A stretch of DNA of 8,502 nucleotides from Thermacetogenium sp. UBA4966 (GCA_002397275.1 DHAA01000077.1:21686-30187), one strand, 5' to 3'; positions 1 to 6,752 are shown, numbered from the stretch's first letter. Numbers and translations are program-made. The notes: generated by a model not told the origin, from the sequence alone.

Positions 1-517
1 GAGCCACCCCGGGGTTTCTCCGTGATCCACCTTCACTATGTAATTAAAAGCCTACATATATAATTCTAACGCTTCATTAACAAAAAAGCAAACCATCTGC
101 CAACTACTTTTCCCGTAGATTGTCAATTTATTTTGTTGATCTGCCTTATTTTCGATATTTCACCCCATTTTTATTTTATAATATGAATATGGGCATTTTA
201 ACATTAGGTTGATAAATAAGATGTATCTTAATGATGAAAGCTAGTTTGTTGTAATCCGCTTATACTAACTCATTTGAGCTACAGGTACGCTTTGATTAGG
301 ATTATGATAATGGGATAGATTCAGGACATTAACCCGATTAATATAGTTCATATATTTTATATTAGATAAAACTAACATCCATCAACAAAATTATATCTTA
401 TTAGTTAATCAATGACAAAGAGAATAATAAGGCTTATAAGAGGTTATTTATCTAATTAAAGTTAATATGCATTTATAGCATCATCTTATCTATATTTACT
501 ATAATATACTATATATT
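1..517. other. AT-rich stretch without a recognisable gene
   Basis: The first 60 bases read open on the plus strand (ending in TAA at 61-63) and hold a CCCCGGGG palindrome at 8-15. The tail of a gene from the left could end here, but 20 codons are too few to recognise. From about 60 to 517 the sequence is very AT-rich with stops in all frames on both strands. I see no gene, RNA or convincing terminator in it. Confidence 0.5.
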
Positions 518-634
518 TCATTGGAACCAGTTGCTAATTCTAGCTTGATAGAGAATACCCGATACGATTGCTCTATACTCCTCGCCGACAACGATAACAT
601 CAGCAGCATTGGTAATGCTTGCGACATCAGGATA
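518..634 (-). pseudogene. Possible decayed C-terminal coding remnant downstream of the P1 peptidase
   Basis: On the minus strand, in the same frame as the peptidase and 14 codons after its stop, a 38-residue open stretch follows an in-frame TAA (635-637). It ends with TGA at 518-520. It reads PDVASITNAADVIVVGEEYR and then AIVSGILYQARISNWFQ. The mix of alternating hydrophobic and charged residues looks like real protein, unlike the AT-rich surroundings. There is no start codon or ribosome site of its own. I read it as the tail of a decayed gene once co-transcribed with the peptidase. I do not recognise the family, and a chance open frame remains possible. Confidence 0.3.
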
Positions 635-676
635 TTATGGATAATCTCCGTATATCGCACTTATCTCTTTTTTATT

Positions 677-1654
677 CTATTCACAGGCCGCCGGCACACC
701 TCCTAGAGACCACGCTTCCCGCACGGCTCTGAGCACTGCCTGCGCAACACATTGGGCAGCGAGTATCCCTACCTGATCGCTGCTTGCCTCAATCGTTCCC
801 CGGGACAGAACGAACATGGTATCTCCATCATATTCGGTATGAGCGGGGCTAATGGTACTGGCGAGACCGAGGCAGGCTAACGAGGCTACCCGGCACGCCT
901 GTTCTTTGGCAAGGCTGGCATTGGTGACCACTACCCCCAGCACCGTATTGGTGCCGGGCAAGACGCGGCCGACGTCGCCCCTTGCTATCAGTTCCCGGGT
1001 ATTGATAAAGCCGCCGTTCTTGGGATGGCGCAGTCCCGCGACGATCTCCCCGCTAGCCGGGTCGACGACATCGCCCAGAGCATTGACCACTACCGCGGCG
1101 CCCACAATTAGTTCTCCCTGCTGCAGGGACCAGGAGCCAAGCCCGCCTTTGGTGGCGAAGCCCGGCCCGAGCAGGTTCCCGACGGCGGCGCCGGTACCCG
1201 CCCCCACACAGCCTTCGGCATTCTTTCCTGCAGTGGCGGCCAGACAGGCATCATAACCCATCTTGGCATCAGGCCGCACACTCTTCTTTCCCAGTTGCAG
1301 GTCGAAGATAACTGCAGCAGGGATGATGGGAACCTTGGCAATGCCGGTGTCGTACCCATACCCCTGTTCCTCCAGGTACCTGGCAACGCCGCCGGCGGTA
1401 TCTAAGCCGAAGGCGCTGCCCCCGGCCAGGACCACTGCATGAACGACATTCACCCGGTAGCCGGGTCGCAGCAGGTCCGTCTCTCTCGTGCCGGGAGAGG
1501 GGCCTTTGACATCCACCCCCCCGACAGCTCCTTCGGGGCACAGTACCACTGTGCAGCCTGTCAAAGCCTCGTAATCGGAAACCTGTCCCAGGAAGATGCC
1601 GGGAACGTCGGTAACATTATGGTATAGCTTATTGTTAACGCCTTCATCCACCAT
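677..1654 (-). CDS. P1 family (DmpA/NylC-like, MEROPS S58) self-processing aminopeptidase
   Basis: A 325-residue N-terminal-nucleophile hydrolase of the peptidase P1 family, whose members remove N-terminal residues from short peptides or split amides such as nylon oligomers. Visible family marks, numbered from the chosen start, are HAVVLAGGSAFGLD at about 72-85, GAGTGAAVGN at 151-160, ATKGGLGSWS at 167-176 and VVNALGDVVDP at 189-199. GTNTVLGVVVTNASL follows at 234-248. By analogy with NylC, self-cleavage would fall between Asn236 and Thr237, freeing Thr237 as the nucleophile. The length fits the family, and no signal peptide is seen, so it is probably cytoplasmic. An upstream in-frame ATG (1690) exists, but AAAGGAG at 1664-1670 lies 9 bases before the ATG at 1654 and decides the start. 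The gene is GC-rich compared with its flanks and stands divergent to the solute-binding protein gene. The natural substrate is unknown. Confidence 0.9.
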   Translation of the reverse strand: MVDEGVNNKLYHNVTDVPGIFLGQVSDYEALTGCTVVLCPEGAVGGVDVKGPSPGTRETDLLRPGYRVNVVHAVVLAGGSAFGLDTAGGVARYLEEQGYGYDTGIAKVPIIPAAVIFDLQLGKKSVRPDAKMGYDACLAATAGKNAEGCVGAGTGAAVGNLLGPGFATKGGLGSWSLQQGELIVGAAVVVNALGDVVDPASGEIVAGLRHPKNGGFINTRELIARGDVGRVLPGTNTVLGVVVTNASLAKEQACRVASLACLGLASTISPAHTEYDGDTMFVLSRGTIEASSDQVGILAAQCVAQAVLRAVREAWSLGGVPAACE

Positions 1655-1705
1655 TGTATCCATCTCCTTTCCATTTATAACAGATACCAATAAGCCAATA
1701 ATACC

Positions 1706-1730
1706 GGTGGGACAATTTTAATTACCCACC
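1706..1730. promoter_or_regulatory. Inverted repeat at the presumed peptidase transcription start (candidate operator)
   Basis: GGTGGG at 1706-1711 and CCCACC at 1725-1730 form a perfect 6-bp inverted repeat with a 13-base AT-rich centre. It lies directly downstream of a perfect TATAAT on the minus strand, where transcription of the peptidase would begin. A repressor operator is the simplest reading; a small hairpin at the 5' end of the mRNA is the alternative. Confidence 0.35.
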
Positions 1731-1736
1731 ATTATA
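1731..1736 (-). promoter_or_regulatory. Candidate -10 box for the peptidase gene
   Basis: The minus strand reads TATAAT here, about 75 bases before the chosen ATG. The hexamer 17 bases upstream, TTAAAT, matches the -35 consensus poorly. The call rests on the -10 box and on its position between the divergent genes. Confidence 0.35.
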
Positions 1737-1919
1737 AAATGGAAATCATGTATATTTAATTTAACATAAATACTATATTAATACAATTACGAAGCAAGCC
1801 GCAGAGATAAACCGGTAGTTCAGCAGTTCAAAAAGATGTTAACACACTTTTTTTCTTTTGCAGGAAAACGCTGACATGTGTCGAATTGTAAGAGAAATCT
1901 TAATAACAACAATATTAGG
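1737..1919. other. Divergent intergenic region
   Basis: AT-rich DNA between the peptidase promoter and the leader hairpin, with a T-rich tract near 1849-1860. Transcription of the solute-binding protein gene should start here, but no hexamer pair is convincing: TTGCAG near 1858 followed 17 bases later by TCGAAT is the best I find. No coding signal is seen. Confidence 0.4.
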
Positions 1920-1971
1920 CCACGAAGGTCTTTTACCCTGGATGGAACGGGGAAGATTCTTCGTGGTTTTT
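1920..1971 (+). terminator. Terminator-like hairpin in the leader of the solute-binding protein gene
   Basis: CCACGAAG at 1920-1927 pairs perfectly with CTTCGTGG at 1959-1966, and TTTTT follows at 1967-1971. Inside, TCTTTT can pair with GGAAGA and extend the helix. The structure has the form of a Rho-independent terminator. No complete gene ends just upstream on this strand, and it lies about 150 bases before the solute-binding protein start. It may therefore be an attenuator in that gene's leader. A terminator left behind by a lost gene is the alternative. Confidence 0.6.
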
Positions 1972-2118
1972 ATTTGAGAAAGGGGGGAGGCTGTGTTACA
2001 TCAAACAAACGCCAACAAAGCCAGGCATTGGCTGTTCGAAAATTAAGAATTCGCTGCGAAGAGCGTTTTGGATGATTAACGTTGGCTACAAAAATATCGT
2101 ATATGGGGAGGGAATAAA

Positions 2119-3666
2119 GTGCGTTTTAAAAAGGCCGTTTTGCTGTTATTAGTAATGCTGCTCTTTTGCGGGCTTTTACTGGGCTGCGGCTCAGATAAGC
2201 AGGAGCAGCCGCAAGAAAACAATGTTCCTCAGGAATTGGTGATCGGTATCGGCAGGGATTTTTATGATGGGCCAGAAACAGCCAATTTGCTGCATGGCAG
2301 CACCGGGGTTTGGGAGGGACTTACCTACCCTGGCGAAAACCTGGAACCGGTGATGCAACTGGCCACAAAGATTACCCCCGATGAAACAAATAAAGTATGG
2401 ACGGTTTCTCTGCGCCAGGGGGTTAAGTTCCATGATGATTCCCCGCTCAATGCCGAAGCGGTGGTCAAAAGCGTCATGCGTTTGAAGGACAACCCCAAGC
2501 TGGATGGTTATGGTACCTTCCTCACCTTGGACAAAGTGGAAGCCATAGATGATCAAACCGTTAAGTTCACCTATAAAAGTGCGGAACCGGCATTCGCTGC
2601 CAAGGTGGCTTATCACGGATGTCCCATTTTCAGCATTAAGAGTTTTGACGAAGCGGGAAAAGTAACACATCCCTATGGCACAGGCCCCTTTAAATTCGAG
2701 GAATACAAAAAAGGCGAAGAATTGGTTATTGTGCGCAATGATAACTACTGGGGCGAAAAAGCCAAATTGGAGAAGGTGACATTTAAAACTGTTTCCGATG
2801 CCTCGACTCGTCTGGCCGCGCTGACCGCCGGCGAGATCGATGCCATCGTCGACGTGGGCGGGGTTCTGCCGGAGCAGGCATCTACCATCAAAGAGAACAA
2901 GAATCTGGTCCTGCTCTCCCGGCCGGTGACCACCTCCCATTACTTGATTTTCAACAACAAAAAGGAACCCTTTAACGACAAAAACCTGCGCAAGGCGGTC
3001 AGCTTGTCCCTCAACCGCAAAGAGTTGGTGGATAAGGTGATGAGCGGTTATGGCGAGCCTGCGGATACCATTTACACCTCGCTGGCTGAGAAATGGGTAA
3101 CAAAGGGTTTATGGAAAACAGACAAAGCCAAGGCTAAGGAACTGGCGGCCAAAGTACAGACAGATAAAACACAGAAGCTGGACTTTGTTATCAACGCCTC
3201 CCTGGCTAACAGATGGCCCTACAAATCTATTGCGGAAATACTGCAGTCTGAGTTGAAAGAGTTTGATTTCGATGTAGAGTTGAGGGTGATGGAGATGGCT
3301 GCGTGGAAAGATGCATTGGAAAAAGGAGAGTATGACATTACCCTTTCTCCTTATACACTGATGACCGGAGATCCGGATTTCTTCTTCGGACGTTGGATAC
3401 AATCTAAGGGACAGATGAATGTAGCGAGGGGTCTGGGCTACAATAACCCCGAGGCCGACCGTCTGGTGGCCGAGGCCGCTGCCGGGAAGGATATGGCGGC
3501 TAGGCAGAAGGTCTACGGCGAATTGGAGAAGCTGGTGGCTGAAGATGTTCCGCTTGCGCCTATCTATAATGATGTTTGTATCTATGCCACCAAGAAAACA
3601 GTTCATGATTTGAAAATCGATCCCTTATTCAAGCCCAGCCTGGAAAAGGCGTGGATCGGCAAGTAA
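2119..3666 (+). CDS. ABC transporter solute-binding lipoprotein, family 5 (peptide/nickel type)
   Basis: A 515-residue extracytoplasmic binding protein, expected to be lipid-anchored on the outer face of the membrane and to deliver its ligand to an ABC permease. A basic N-terminus (MRFKK) and a leucine-rich helix lead to the lipobox LLGC at 20-23, with Cys23 as the acylated residue. Family 5 marks are WTVSLRQGVKFHDDSPLNAE at about 94-113, YGTGPFKFEEY at 186-196, NDNYWGEKAKLEKVTFK at 207-223 and the segment around NLRKAVSLSLNRKELV at 289-304. The length is normal. The start is GTG, preceded by GGGGAGGG at 2105-2112 with 6 bases of spacing. The N-terminal IGRDFYDGPE segment reminds me of nickel-type members, but I cannot decide between nickel and peptide. 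No permease or ATPase gene follows, so it is an orphan here and must rely on a transporter encoded elsewhere. Confidence 0.9.
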   Translation: MRFKKAVLLLLVMLLFCGLLLGCGSDKQEQPQENNVPQELVIGIGRDFYDGPETANLLHGSTGVWEGLTYPGENLEPVMQLATKITPDETNKVWTVSLRQGVKFHDDSPLNAEAVVKSVMRLKDNPKLDGYGTFLTLDKVEAIDDQTVKFTYKSAEPAFAAKVAYHGCPIFSIKSFDEAGKVTHPYGTGPFKFEEYKKGEELVIVRNDNYWGEKAKLEKVTFKTVSDASTRLAALTAGEIDAIVDVGGVLPEQASTIKENKNLVLLSRPVTTSHYLIFNNKKEPFNDKNLRKAVSLSLNRKELVDKVMSGYGEPADTIYTSLAEKWVTKGLWKTDKAKAKELAAKVQTDKTQKLDFVINASLANRWPYKSIAEILQSELKEFDFDVELRVMEMAAWKDALEKGEYDITLSPYTLMTGDPDFFFGRWIQSKGQMNVARGLGYNNPEADRLVAEAAAGKDMAARQKVYGELEKLVAEDVPLAPIYNDVCIYATKKTVHDLKIDPLFKPSLEKAWIGK

Positions 3667-3695
3667 AGATCAATAAAGATGATATAGATAAACAG

Positions 3696-3740
3696 ATGCC
3701 ACGGGGCTATTCTTTATCAGTTCCCGTGGTATTTTTATTT
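3696..3740 (+). terminator. Intrinsic terminator of the solute-binding protein gene
   Basis: ATGCCACGGG at 3696-3705 pairs with CCCGTGGTAT at 3723-3732 (10 bp, one G-T pair) around a 17-base loop and runs into a T-rich tail ending at 3740. It begins 30 bases after the stop codon and closes a single-gene transcript. Confidence 0.85.
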
Positions 3741-3747
3741 CCGGTCG

Positions 3748-3765
3748 AAGGGGACGGTCCTTTTG
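3748..3765. repeat. Short palindromic element GAAGGGGACGGTCCTTTT
   Basis: The element centres on GGAC-G-GTCC, and the flanks can pair through G-T wobbles. From memory, closely similar AAGGGGACGGT(T/C)CTTTTG motifs recur between genes in many Clostridia, often near REP-associated (Y1) transposases. Only one copy lies in this window, so dispersal cannot be shown here. Confidence 0.4.
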
Positions 3766-3769
3766 TAAC

Positions 3770-4050
3770 ACTCATCGCGCCCGCGGTATTTAAAGAAATG
3801 ATGTTATAATTTGTTGCTTTAGCAGGAATTTACCAGAAGAAGGCGAAATACATTATTGATTTGATTTTCAGTAGGAAATTCACCAGATGGCTTAAAACTT
3901 TACTTTATTCTATACCGCTCTTCAATTAATTTCACCCACATCCTCATTCGATATGTTCCCCAGCAGCTGATCCGTGGCAGATTATCAAATCGTGTTCGAA
4001 GAGGTTATCGGAGCAATTGTATGGTTCATTAAAAATGCAAGAAATTTTTC
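3770..4050. other. Intergenic stretch with an imperfect short repeat
   Basis: No gene is recognised. AGCAGGAATTTACCAGA at 3821-3837 returns as AGTAGGAAATTCACCAGA at 3870-3887, differing by two substitutions and one inserted base. A short open stretch from about 3973 (VADYQIVFEEVIGAIVWF) leads towards the next gene, but it has no ribosome site and overlaps the repeat that carries that gene's start. It may be a chance frame or an old gene tail. TATAAT at 3805-3810 could be a -10 box, but no -35 partner is evident. Confidence 0.4.
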
Positions 4051-4499
4051 GCAACCCTATTTAGAGAAAGGAGTGGATCGTTGTGACAGAAAACGCCCGC
4101 CGATATAAAATCATACACATTGGCATGTTGGCCGTTTCGGGATTCTTGATGTTGAGTACAGGCTATCTACTCGTAAGAATGGGCATCATCGTAGATGAGT
4201 ATGGAGTAGATACATTGGGGTCATTTTGGATTGGAATAGGGCTTTGGATAACCGCTCTACTCTCTTCAATATTATTGTTTATTACGTATCTGTTTTTCGC
4301 AGTTCAGAACAAGCAAAAACCTTTCGTTGTTGCAGTGTATGTGGTGGCTTCACTTGCAATATTCGCCTTTTGTATGACTTCTATTGTTCATACTTTCAGT
4401 TACCAGAATGAAATTACAAAAGACCCCCCGCCTAAAGTCACTACGCCTAAAATCATTAAAATTTCTTTAACGGAGCTAGACAGCATTAAAACAGATAAA
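4051..4499 (+). repeat. Direct repeat, left copy (about 98% identical to 8054-8502)
   Basis: From GCAACCC onward the sequence matches 8054-8502 with nine single-base differences and no indel. Upstream of 4051 the two copies are unrelated. The repeat covers the ribosome site and at least 139 codons of the three-helix membrane protein. Where it ends cannot be told because the right copy runs off the window. Confidence 0.95.
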
Positions 4500-4538
4500 A
4501 AATCATGCATTGTCTATGACAATCTAATCATATTATAG
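4083..4538 (+). CDS. Three-helix membrane protein of unknown function (copy 1)
   Basis: A 151-residue protein that I do not recognise. Three hydrophobic segments are clear, at about residues 9-31, 46-72 and 80-104. A polar C-terminal tail follows, with DPPPKVTTPK at about 114-123 and a charged end. No catalytic motif or signal peptidase site stands out. The start is GTG, with AAAGGAG at 4067-4073 and 9 bases of spacing. A second copy begins at 8086. Six of the nine base differences between them are silent; the others give G41A, Y107F and D138N. This pattern suggests that both copies were kept under selection, or were recently made equal by gene conversion. It faces the abiE operon tail to tail, and a role with it is not shown. 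Confidence 0.8.
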   Translation: MTENARRYKIIHIGMLAVSGFLMLSTGYLLVRMGIIVDEYGVDTLGSFWIGIGLWITALLSSILLFITYLFFAVQNKQKPFVVAVYVVASLAIFAFCMTSIVHTFSYQNEITKDPPPKVTTPKIIKISLTELDSIKTDKKSCIVYDNLIIL

Positions 4539-4599
4539 TTCTTTGCTCGAATCGATGAATAAAGCAGCTATAAATCGTATTTATTCGTTTCAGCACTAT

Positions 4600-4625
4600 A
4601 AAAAAGGCGCTGATCTTTCAGTGCC
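4600..4625 (-). terminator. Terminator of the abiE operon
   Basis: On the minus strand GGCACTGA pairs with TCAGCGCC (8 bp with one wobble, loop AAGA) and is followed by six T. It lies about 65 bases beyond the abiEii stop. The plus strand has no T-run after the stem, so it would act mainly on leftward transcripts. Confidence 0.8.
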
Positions 4626-4689
4626 TACAGGGATTCATAAAATACAAACAAACTCAAAATATTATAAACATAGAGTTTTATAGTATCTC

Positions 4690-5535
4690 TTAAAAATCGA
4701 TTTCATCCATAATTTGAACAATCAAATGACAGATATCCGTAAAATCAATGTCCTTCGCATAGTCAAAGTCTGTTTGGTATTTCCGCCAAAACCCTTTCAT
4801 TCTTTCGCTTTCGGCAATGGTGTTCACAACAGCCTTGTAATCCGACATAACGGCAAGGCTTTTGCGTCGGGACGCGGTTTCCTCTAACGCGCTTTTTAAT
4901 ACTGACCTGTCACATTCATTGCCTCTAAGCTGATACAGAATGTAAATGTCATAAAAATTTCTCGGCCTGGTATTGGCAATTCCACGGGTCACTATCGTTT
5001 CCAGCTTTTCGGCCAGCACCGTTTCCAGATTGTAAGCCATGATTTTGATCGTTCTGTCATCAAATAAAAGCTTGAAAGAGTATTCTATTGCTCTGAGCGT
5101 GATTTTGTCTCCGGTGGTAACGTCCACGGAAAGGGGAACAGCCAGCGGCGGATAATTGGCCTTCATCGCTACTCTGATCCCCGGATAATCATCGCCTTCC
5201 CGTATATCGGAAGTATTCAGCACTTCAAATTTGACATTATCCTCAACGGGAGTAGCGCCTATTTCCTCAAAAATTCCCCTGACCGTATCATGGGTAACGT
5301 CAAAACCTCTGATGGTGGTATCCAGGTCCATCGTCGCCCTGGTATCCAGTCCGACAATGGCTGAAATCAAAAAGCCGCCTTTTAAAATCAGATTGGATTG
5401 ATATTGGGATACGGAAATACGTTCCAATAACCGTTCCAACATGTAGTTCTGCATGACAAGCTGGGCGGAAATGTTTTTTTCGGCGGCCATCTTTTTTATA
5501 TAGGCTTTCAACTGCATAGGGTTCTTAGCTGTCAT
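4690..5535 (-). CDS. abiEii: AbiEii-type nucleotidyltransferase toxin (type IV toxin-antitoxin)
   Basis: A 281-residue protein of the AbiEii/AbiGii (DUF1814) nucleotidyltransferase family, the toxin half of the AbiE phage-exclusion pair. Visible marks are LKGGFLIS at 51-58, then ATMDLDTTI at 67-75 with the metal-binding pair Asp70 and Asp72. A probable third acid is Asp138 in SVDV. LAEKLETIVTRG at 175-185 holds a conserved lysine, Lys177, and RPRNFYDIYIL lies at 190-200. All core motifs appear intact, so an active enzyme is expected. In studied AbiE systems the toxin blocks growth and the antitoxin counters it without stable binding. The ATG overlaps the abiEi stop as ATGA, and its GGAGG site lies inside the end of abiEi, which indicates coupled translation. 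The gene is complete and is followed by a terminator. Confidence 0.9.
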   Translation of the reverse strand: MTAKNPMQLKAYIKKMAAEKNISAQLVMQNYMLERLLERISVSQYQSNLILKGGFLISAIVGLDTRATMDLDTTIRGFDVTHDTVRGIFEEIGATPVEDNVKFEVLNTSDIREGDDYPGIRVAMKANYPPLAVPLSVDVTTGDKITLRAIEYSFKLLFDDRTIKIMAYNLETVLAEKLETIVTRGIANTRPRNFYDIYILYQLRGNECDRSVLKSALEETASRRKSLAVMSDYKAVVNTIAESERMKGFWRKYQTDFDYAKDIDFTDICHLIVQIMDEIDF

Positions 5536-6125
5536 AGCAAAACCTCCATATAGTTCAGTATTTTGGGCTTTACCTGCACTTTCGCGGCATAGTCAAATAG
5601 CTTCGGTATATTTTTCCCCGGCATTTTGGCGTATTGCTTCATCGCCTGATTGACGATCTGGATGTCGCAGGTGTTATTCCCTTTGATGATATCGCAGAGC
5701 GTCCGTTCCACATCGTACAGGCGGATCGGATTCCCACAGGGAGAAATACCGGTGGTCAATCCGAGCTCATATAAATCTTGAACGGACTTTCTAATAGTAA
5801 CATTTTCTTGTTTGAGGGATTTGACATGATACCCATAGGGAAACGTCATGACATATTTATGGGGTGTCCTGTCCGTCAGGCCATGAATGTACAGGGCCGT
5901 TTCATGGGAAAAAATGCCCCTGCCGTATTTGTACTGCAAGACATACATTTCATCTTCCCATATTTCCGGCTTGCTGTAAATTCCCCGGTCAATTCTAACC
6001 AGGAGCTTCATGTCCATCATTTTTTTCAGATAATGCCTGGGTATATTGGCCGCGGTGACCTGTGAAGCGGTAATGACTCCGTTGTTCTGTTCAAGAGCCT
6101 CTTGGATTTTGTCAATATGCTTCAT
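5532..6125 (-). CDS. abiEi: AbiEi-type antitoxin and transcriptional repressor
   Basis: A 197-residue cognate antitoxin. Residues 3-52 form a winged helix-turn-helix: KIQEALEQNNGVITASQV, then a recognition region around NIPRHYLKKM, ending in the wing RIDRGIYSKP. IFSHETALYIHGLTDRTP at 71-88 and ISPCGNPIRLYDVERTLCDI at 127-146 are typical of the AbiEi core, and a helical C-terminal part ends in NYMEVLL. Characterised AbiEi proteins bind inverted repeats at their own promoter and neutralise AbiEii through the C-terminal domain. A longer start at 6140 is possible, but that ATG touches its own purine-rich stretch with no spacing. The ATG at 6125 has AAAGGATGGGGTGG upstream and matches the family N-terminus. 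It is the first gene of the two-gene operon. Confidence 0.88.
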   Translation of the reverse strand: MKHIDKIQEALEQNNGVITASQVTAANIPRHYLKKMMDMKLLVRIDRGIYSKPEIWEDEMYVLQYKYGRGIFSHETALYIHGLTDRTPHKYVMTFPYGYHVKSLKQENVTIRKSVQDLYELGLTTGISPCGNPIRLYDVERTLCDIIKGNNTCDIQIVNQAMKQYAKMPGKNIPKLFDYAAKVQVKPKILNYMEVLL

Positions 6126-6146
6126 TGTGCACCACCCCATCCTTTA

Positions 6147-6191
6147 ATACAACTACACTCTATATTATATCGTTTTAGGGTGTAGTTGTAT
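6147..6191. promoter_or_regulatory. Perfect 12-bp inverted repeat bracketing the abiE promoter (AbiEi operator)
   Basis: ATACAACTACAC at 6147-6158 and GTGTAGTTGTAT at 6180-6191 are perfect inverted copies whose centres lie 33 bases apart, about three helical turns. The right arm overlaps the -35 box and the left arm lies just past the -10 box, where transcription starts. AbiEi repressors are known to bind paired inverted repeats at their promoter, so this is very probably the autoregulatory operator. Confidence 0.8.
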
Positions 6192-6192
6192 A
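6164..6192 (-). promoter_or_regulatory. Promoter of the abiE operon
   Basis: On the minus strand a perfect -10 box TATAAT (6164-6169) is preceded, after 17 bases, by TATACA (6187-6192), which matches 4 of 6 positions of the -35 consensus. The -10 box lies about 38 bases before the abiEi ATG. Both boxes sit within or beside the inverted repeat arms. Confidence 0.7.
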
Positions 6193-6240
6193 CATCGGAG
6201 AGGTTAAGGAGCACGGCGAAATCATGAACCCATATATTAC

Positions 6241-6542
6241 CACGATTGCGGTTACTTCATTCTGATGAGCAGCCACATCCAGGATAGTGCTGAGGCTCTG
6301 AAGATCTACAAAATCTTGACGGCAAGCTGTTCGTTCAGTTCATTGCCCTGATGTATCTGTCACAGGTTCAAAAGGTGATGAACGAGCGGCATCTGTTTCG
6401 CAAGTATACAACAGATGAATTCCTGGACGAACTGGACATCATTGAATGCTACCGGGAACCGAAACGGAAAGCGGTTTATGGTGAGGTGACTCAAAAGCAG
6501 AATGATCTGTACGCCTATTTCAACGTTACCCCGCCCCCGTGA
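6241..6542 (+). pseudogene. IS1634-type (IS4 superfamily) transposase, C-terminal remnant with internal deletion
   Basis: Two pieces in different frames join near 6309-6315. The first, from 6241, reads HDCGYFILMSSHIQDSAEAL and then KIY. The second reads LDGKLFVQFIALMYLSQVQK, continues through FLDELDIIECYREP and GEVTQKQNDLYAYFNV, and ends at TGA 6540-6542. In intact IS1634 family transposases, as I remember them, these pieces are separated by several dozen residues (a segment like RDSVEKAFGNLKERL with a catalytic Glu). That segment is missing, and the frame shifts by one at the joint. The catalytic core upstream is absent too, so this is a dead fragment. I could not identify the terminal inverted repeats. 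Confidence 0.75.
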
Positions 6543-6569
6543 TGACATGGCGATAATTATGCCGGGAAT

Positions 6570-6752
6570 TCAGGGAGTAAATGCTAAATAGCCACCTTCA
6601 GGCAAACTGATATAACGGTTAGGAGCAGAAGGATTGATTAAAGCGTTTATTTCTTTTAATCCCGATTTGTTTACTTGAACGGAACTTATAAATCCTTGCT
6701 TTGCATCATTATAGAAAACAGTGTCATTTGTGTAATACTAGCCGTTATTCAT
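6570..6752 (-). pseudogene. Orphan C-terminal protein fragment with in-frame TAG
   Basis: The minus strand reads MNNG, a TAG stop (6738-6740), then YYTNDTVFYNDAKQGFISSV, QVNKSGLKEINALINPSAPN and RYISLPEGGYLAFTP, with a stop at 6570-6572. The composition is clearly protein-like: aromatic and Gly-Pro turns, and a plausible beta-rich tail. There is no ribosome site before the ATG at 6752, and stops lie further upstream, so the N-terminal part has been lost. I do not recognise the family. Its position right after the transposase remnant suggests the insertion cut into an older gene. Confidence 0.5.

Noticed and set aside
521..706. 61-residue plus-strand open frame with TTG start
   Set aside because: No ribosome site. 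It lies opposite the minus-strand coding remnant and the peptidase end, and its product is not protein-like.
852..1627. Long open frames overlapping the peptidase on both strands
   Set aside because: They are reading-frame shadows of a GC-rich gene with recognisable P1 peptidase motifs.
1930..1960. T-box-like motif TGGATGGAACGGGG
   Set aside because: It lies in the hairpin loop rather than before the terminator, no specifier stem is visible, and the downstream gene is not an amino acid gene.
1993..2046. 17-codon leader peptide (GTG start, product begins MLHQTNANKARHW)
   Set aside because: The G-rich run ends only two bases before the GTG, and no run of a single regulatory amino acid codon is present. 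Kept only as a remark under the leader finding.
1878..2075. 65-residue plus-strand open frame
   Set aside because: It runs through the leader hairpin, has no ribosome site, and its Arg/Lys/Asn-rich product is unlike a folded protein.
2191..3606. Minus-strand open frames of 249 and 165 residues under the solute-binding protein gene
   Set aside because: Shadows without ribosome sites; the plus strand carries clear family motifs, a lipobox and a terminator.
4557..4590. GAATAAA...TTTATTC inverted repeat as a plus-strand terminator for copy 1
   Set aside because: The stem is short and AT-only, and only three T follow; too weak to call.
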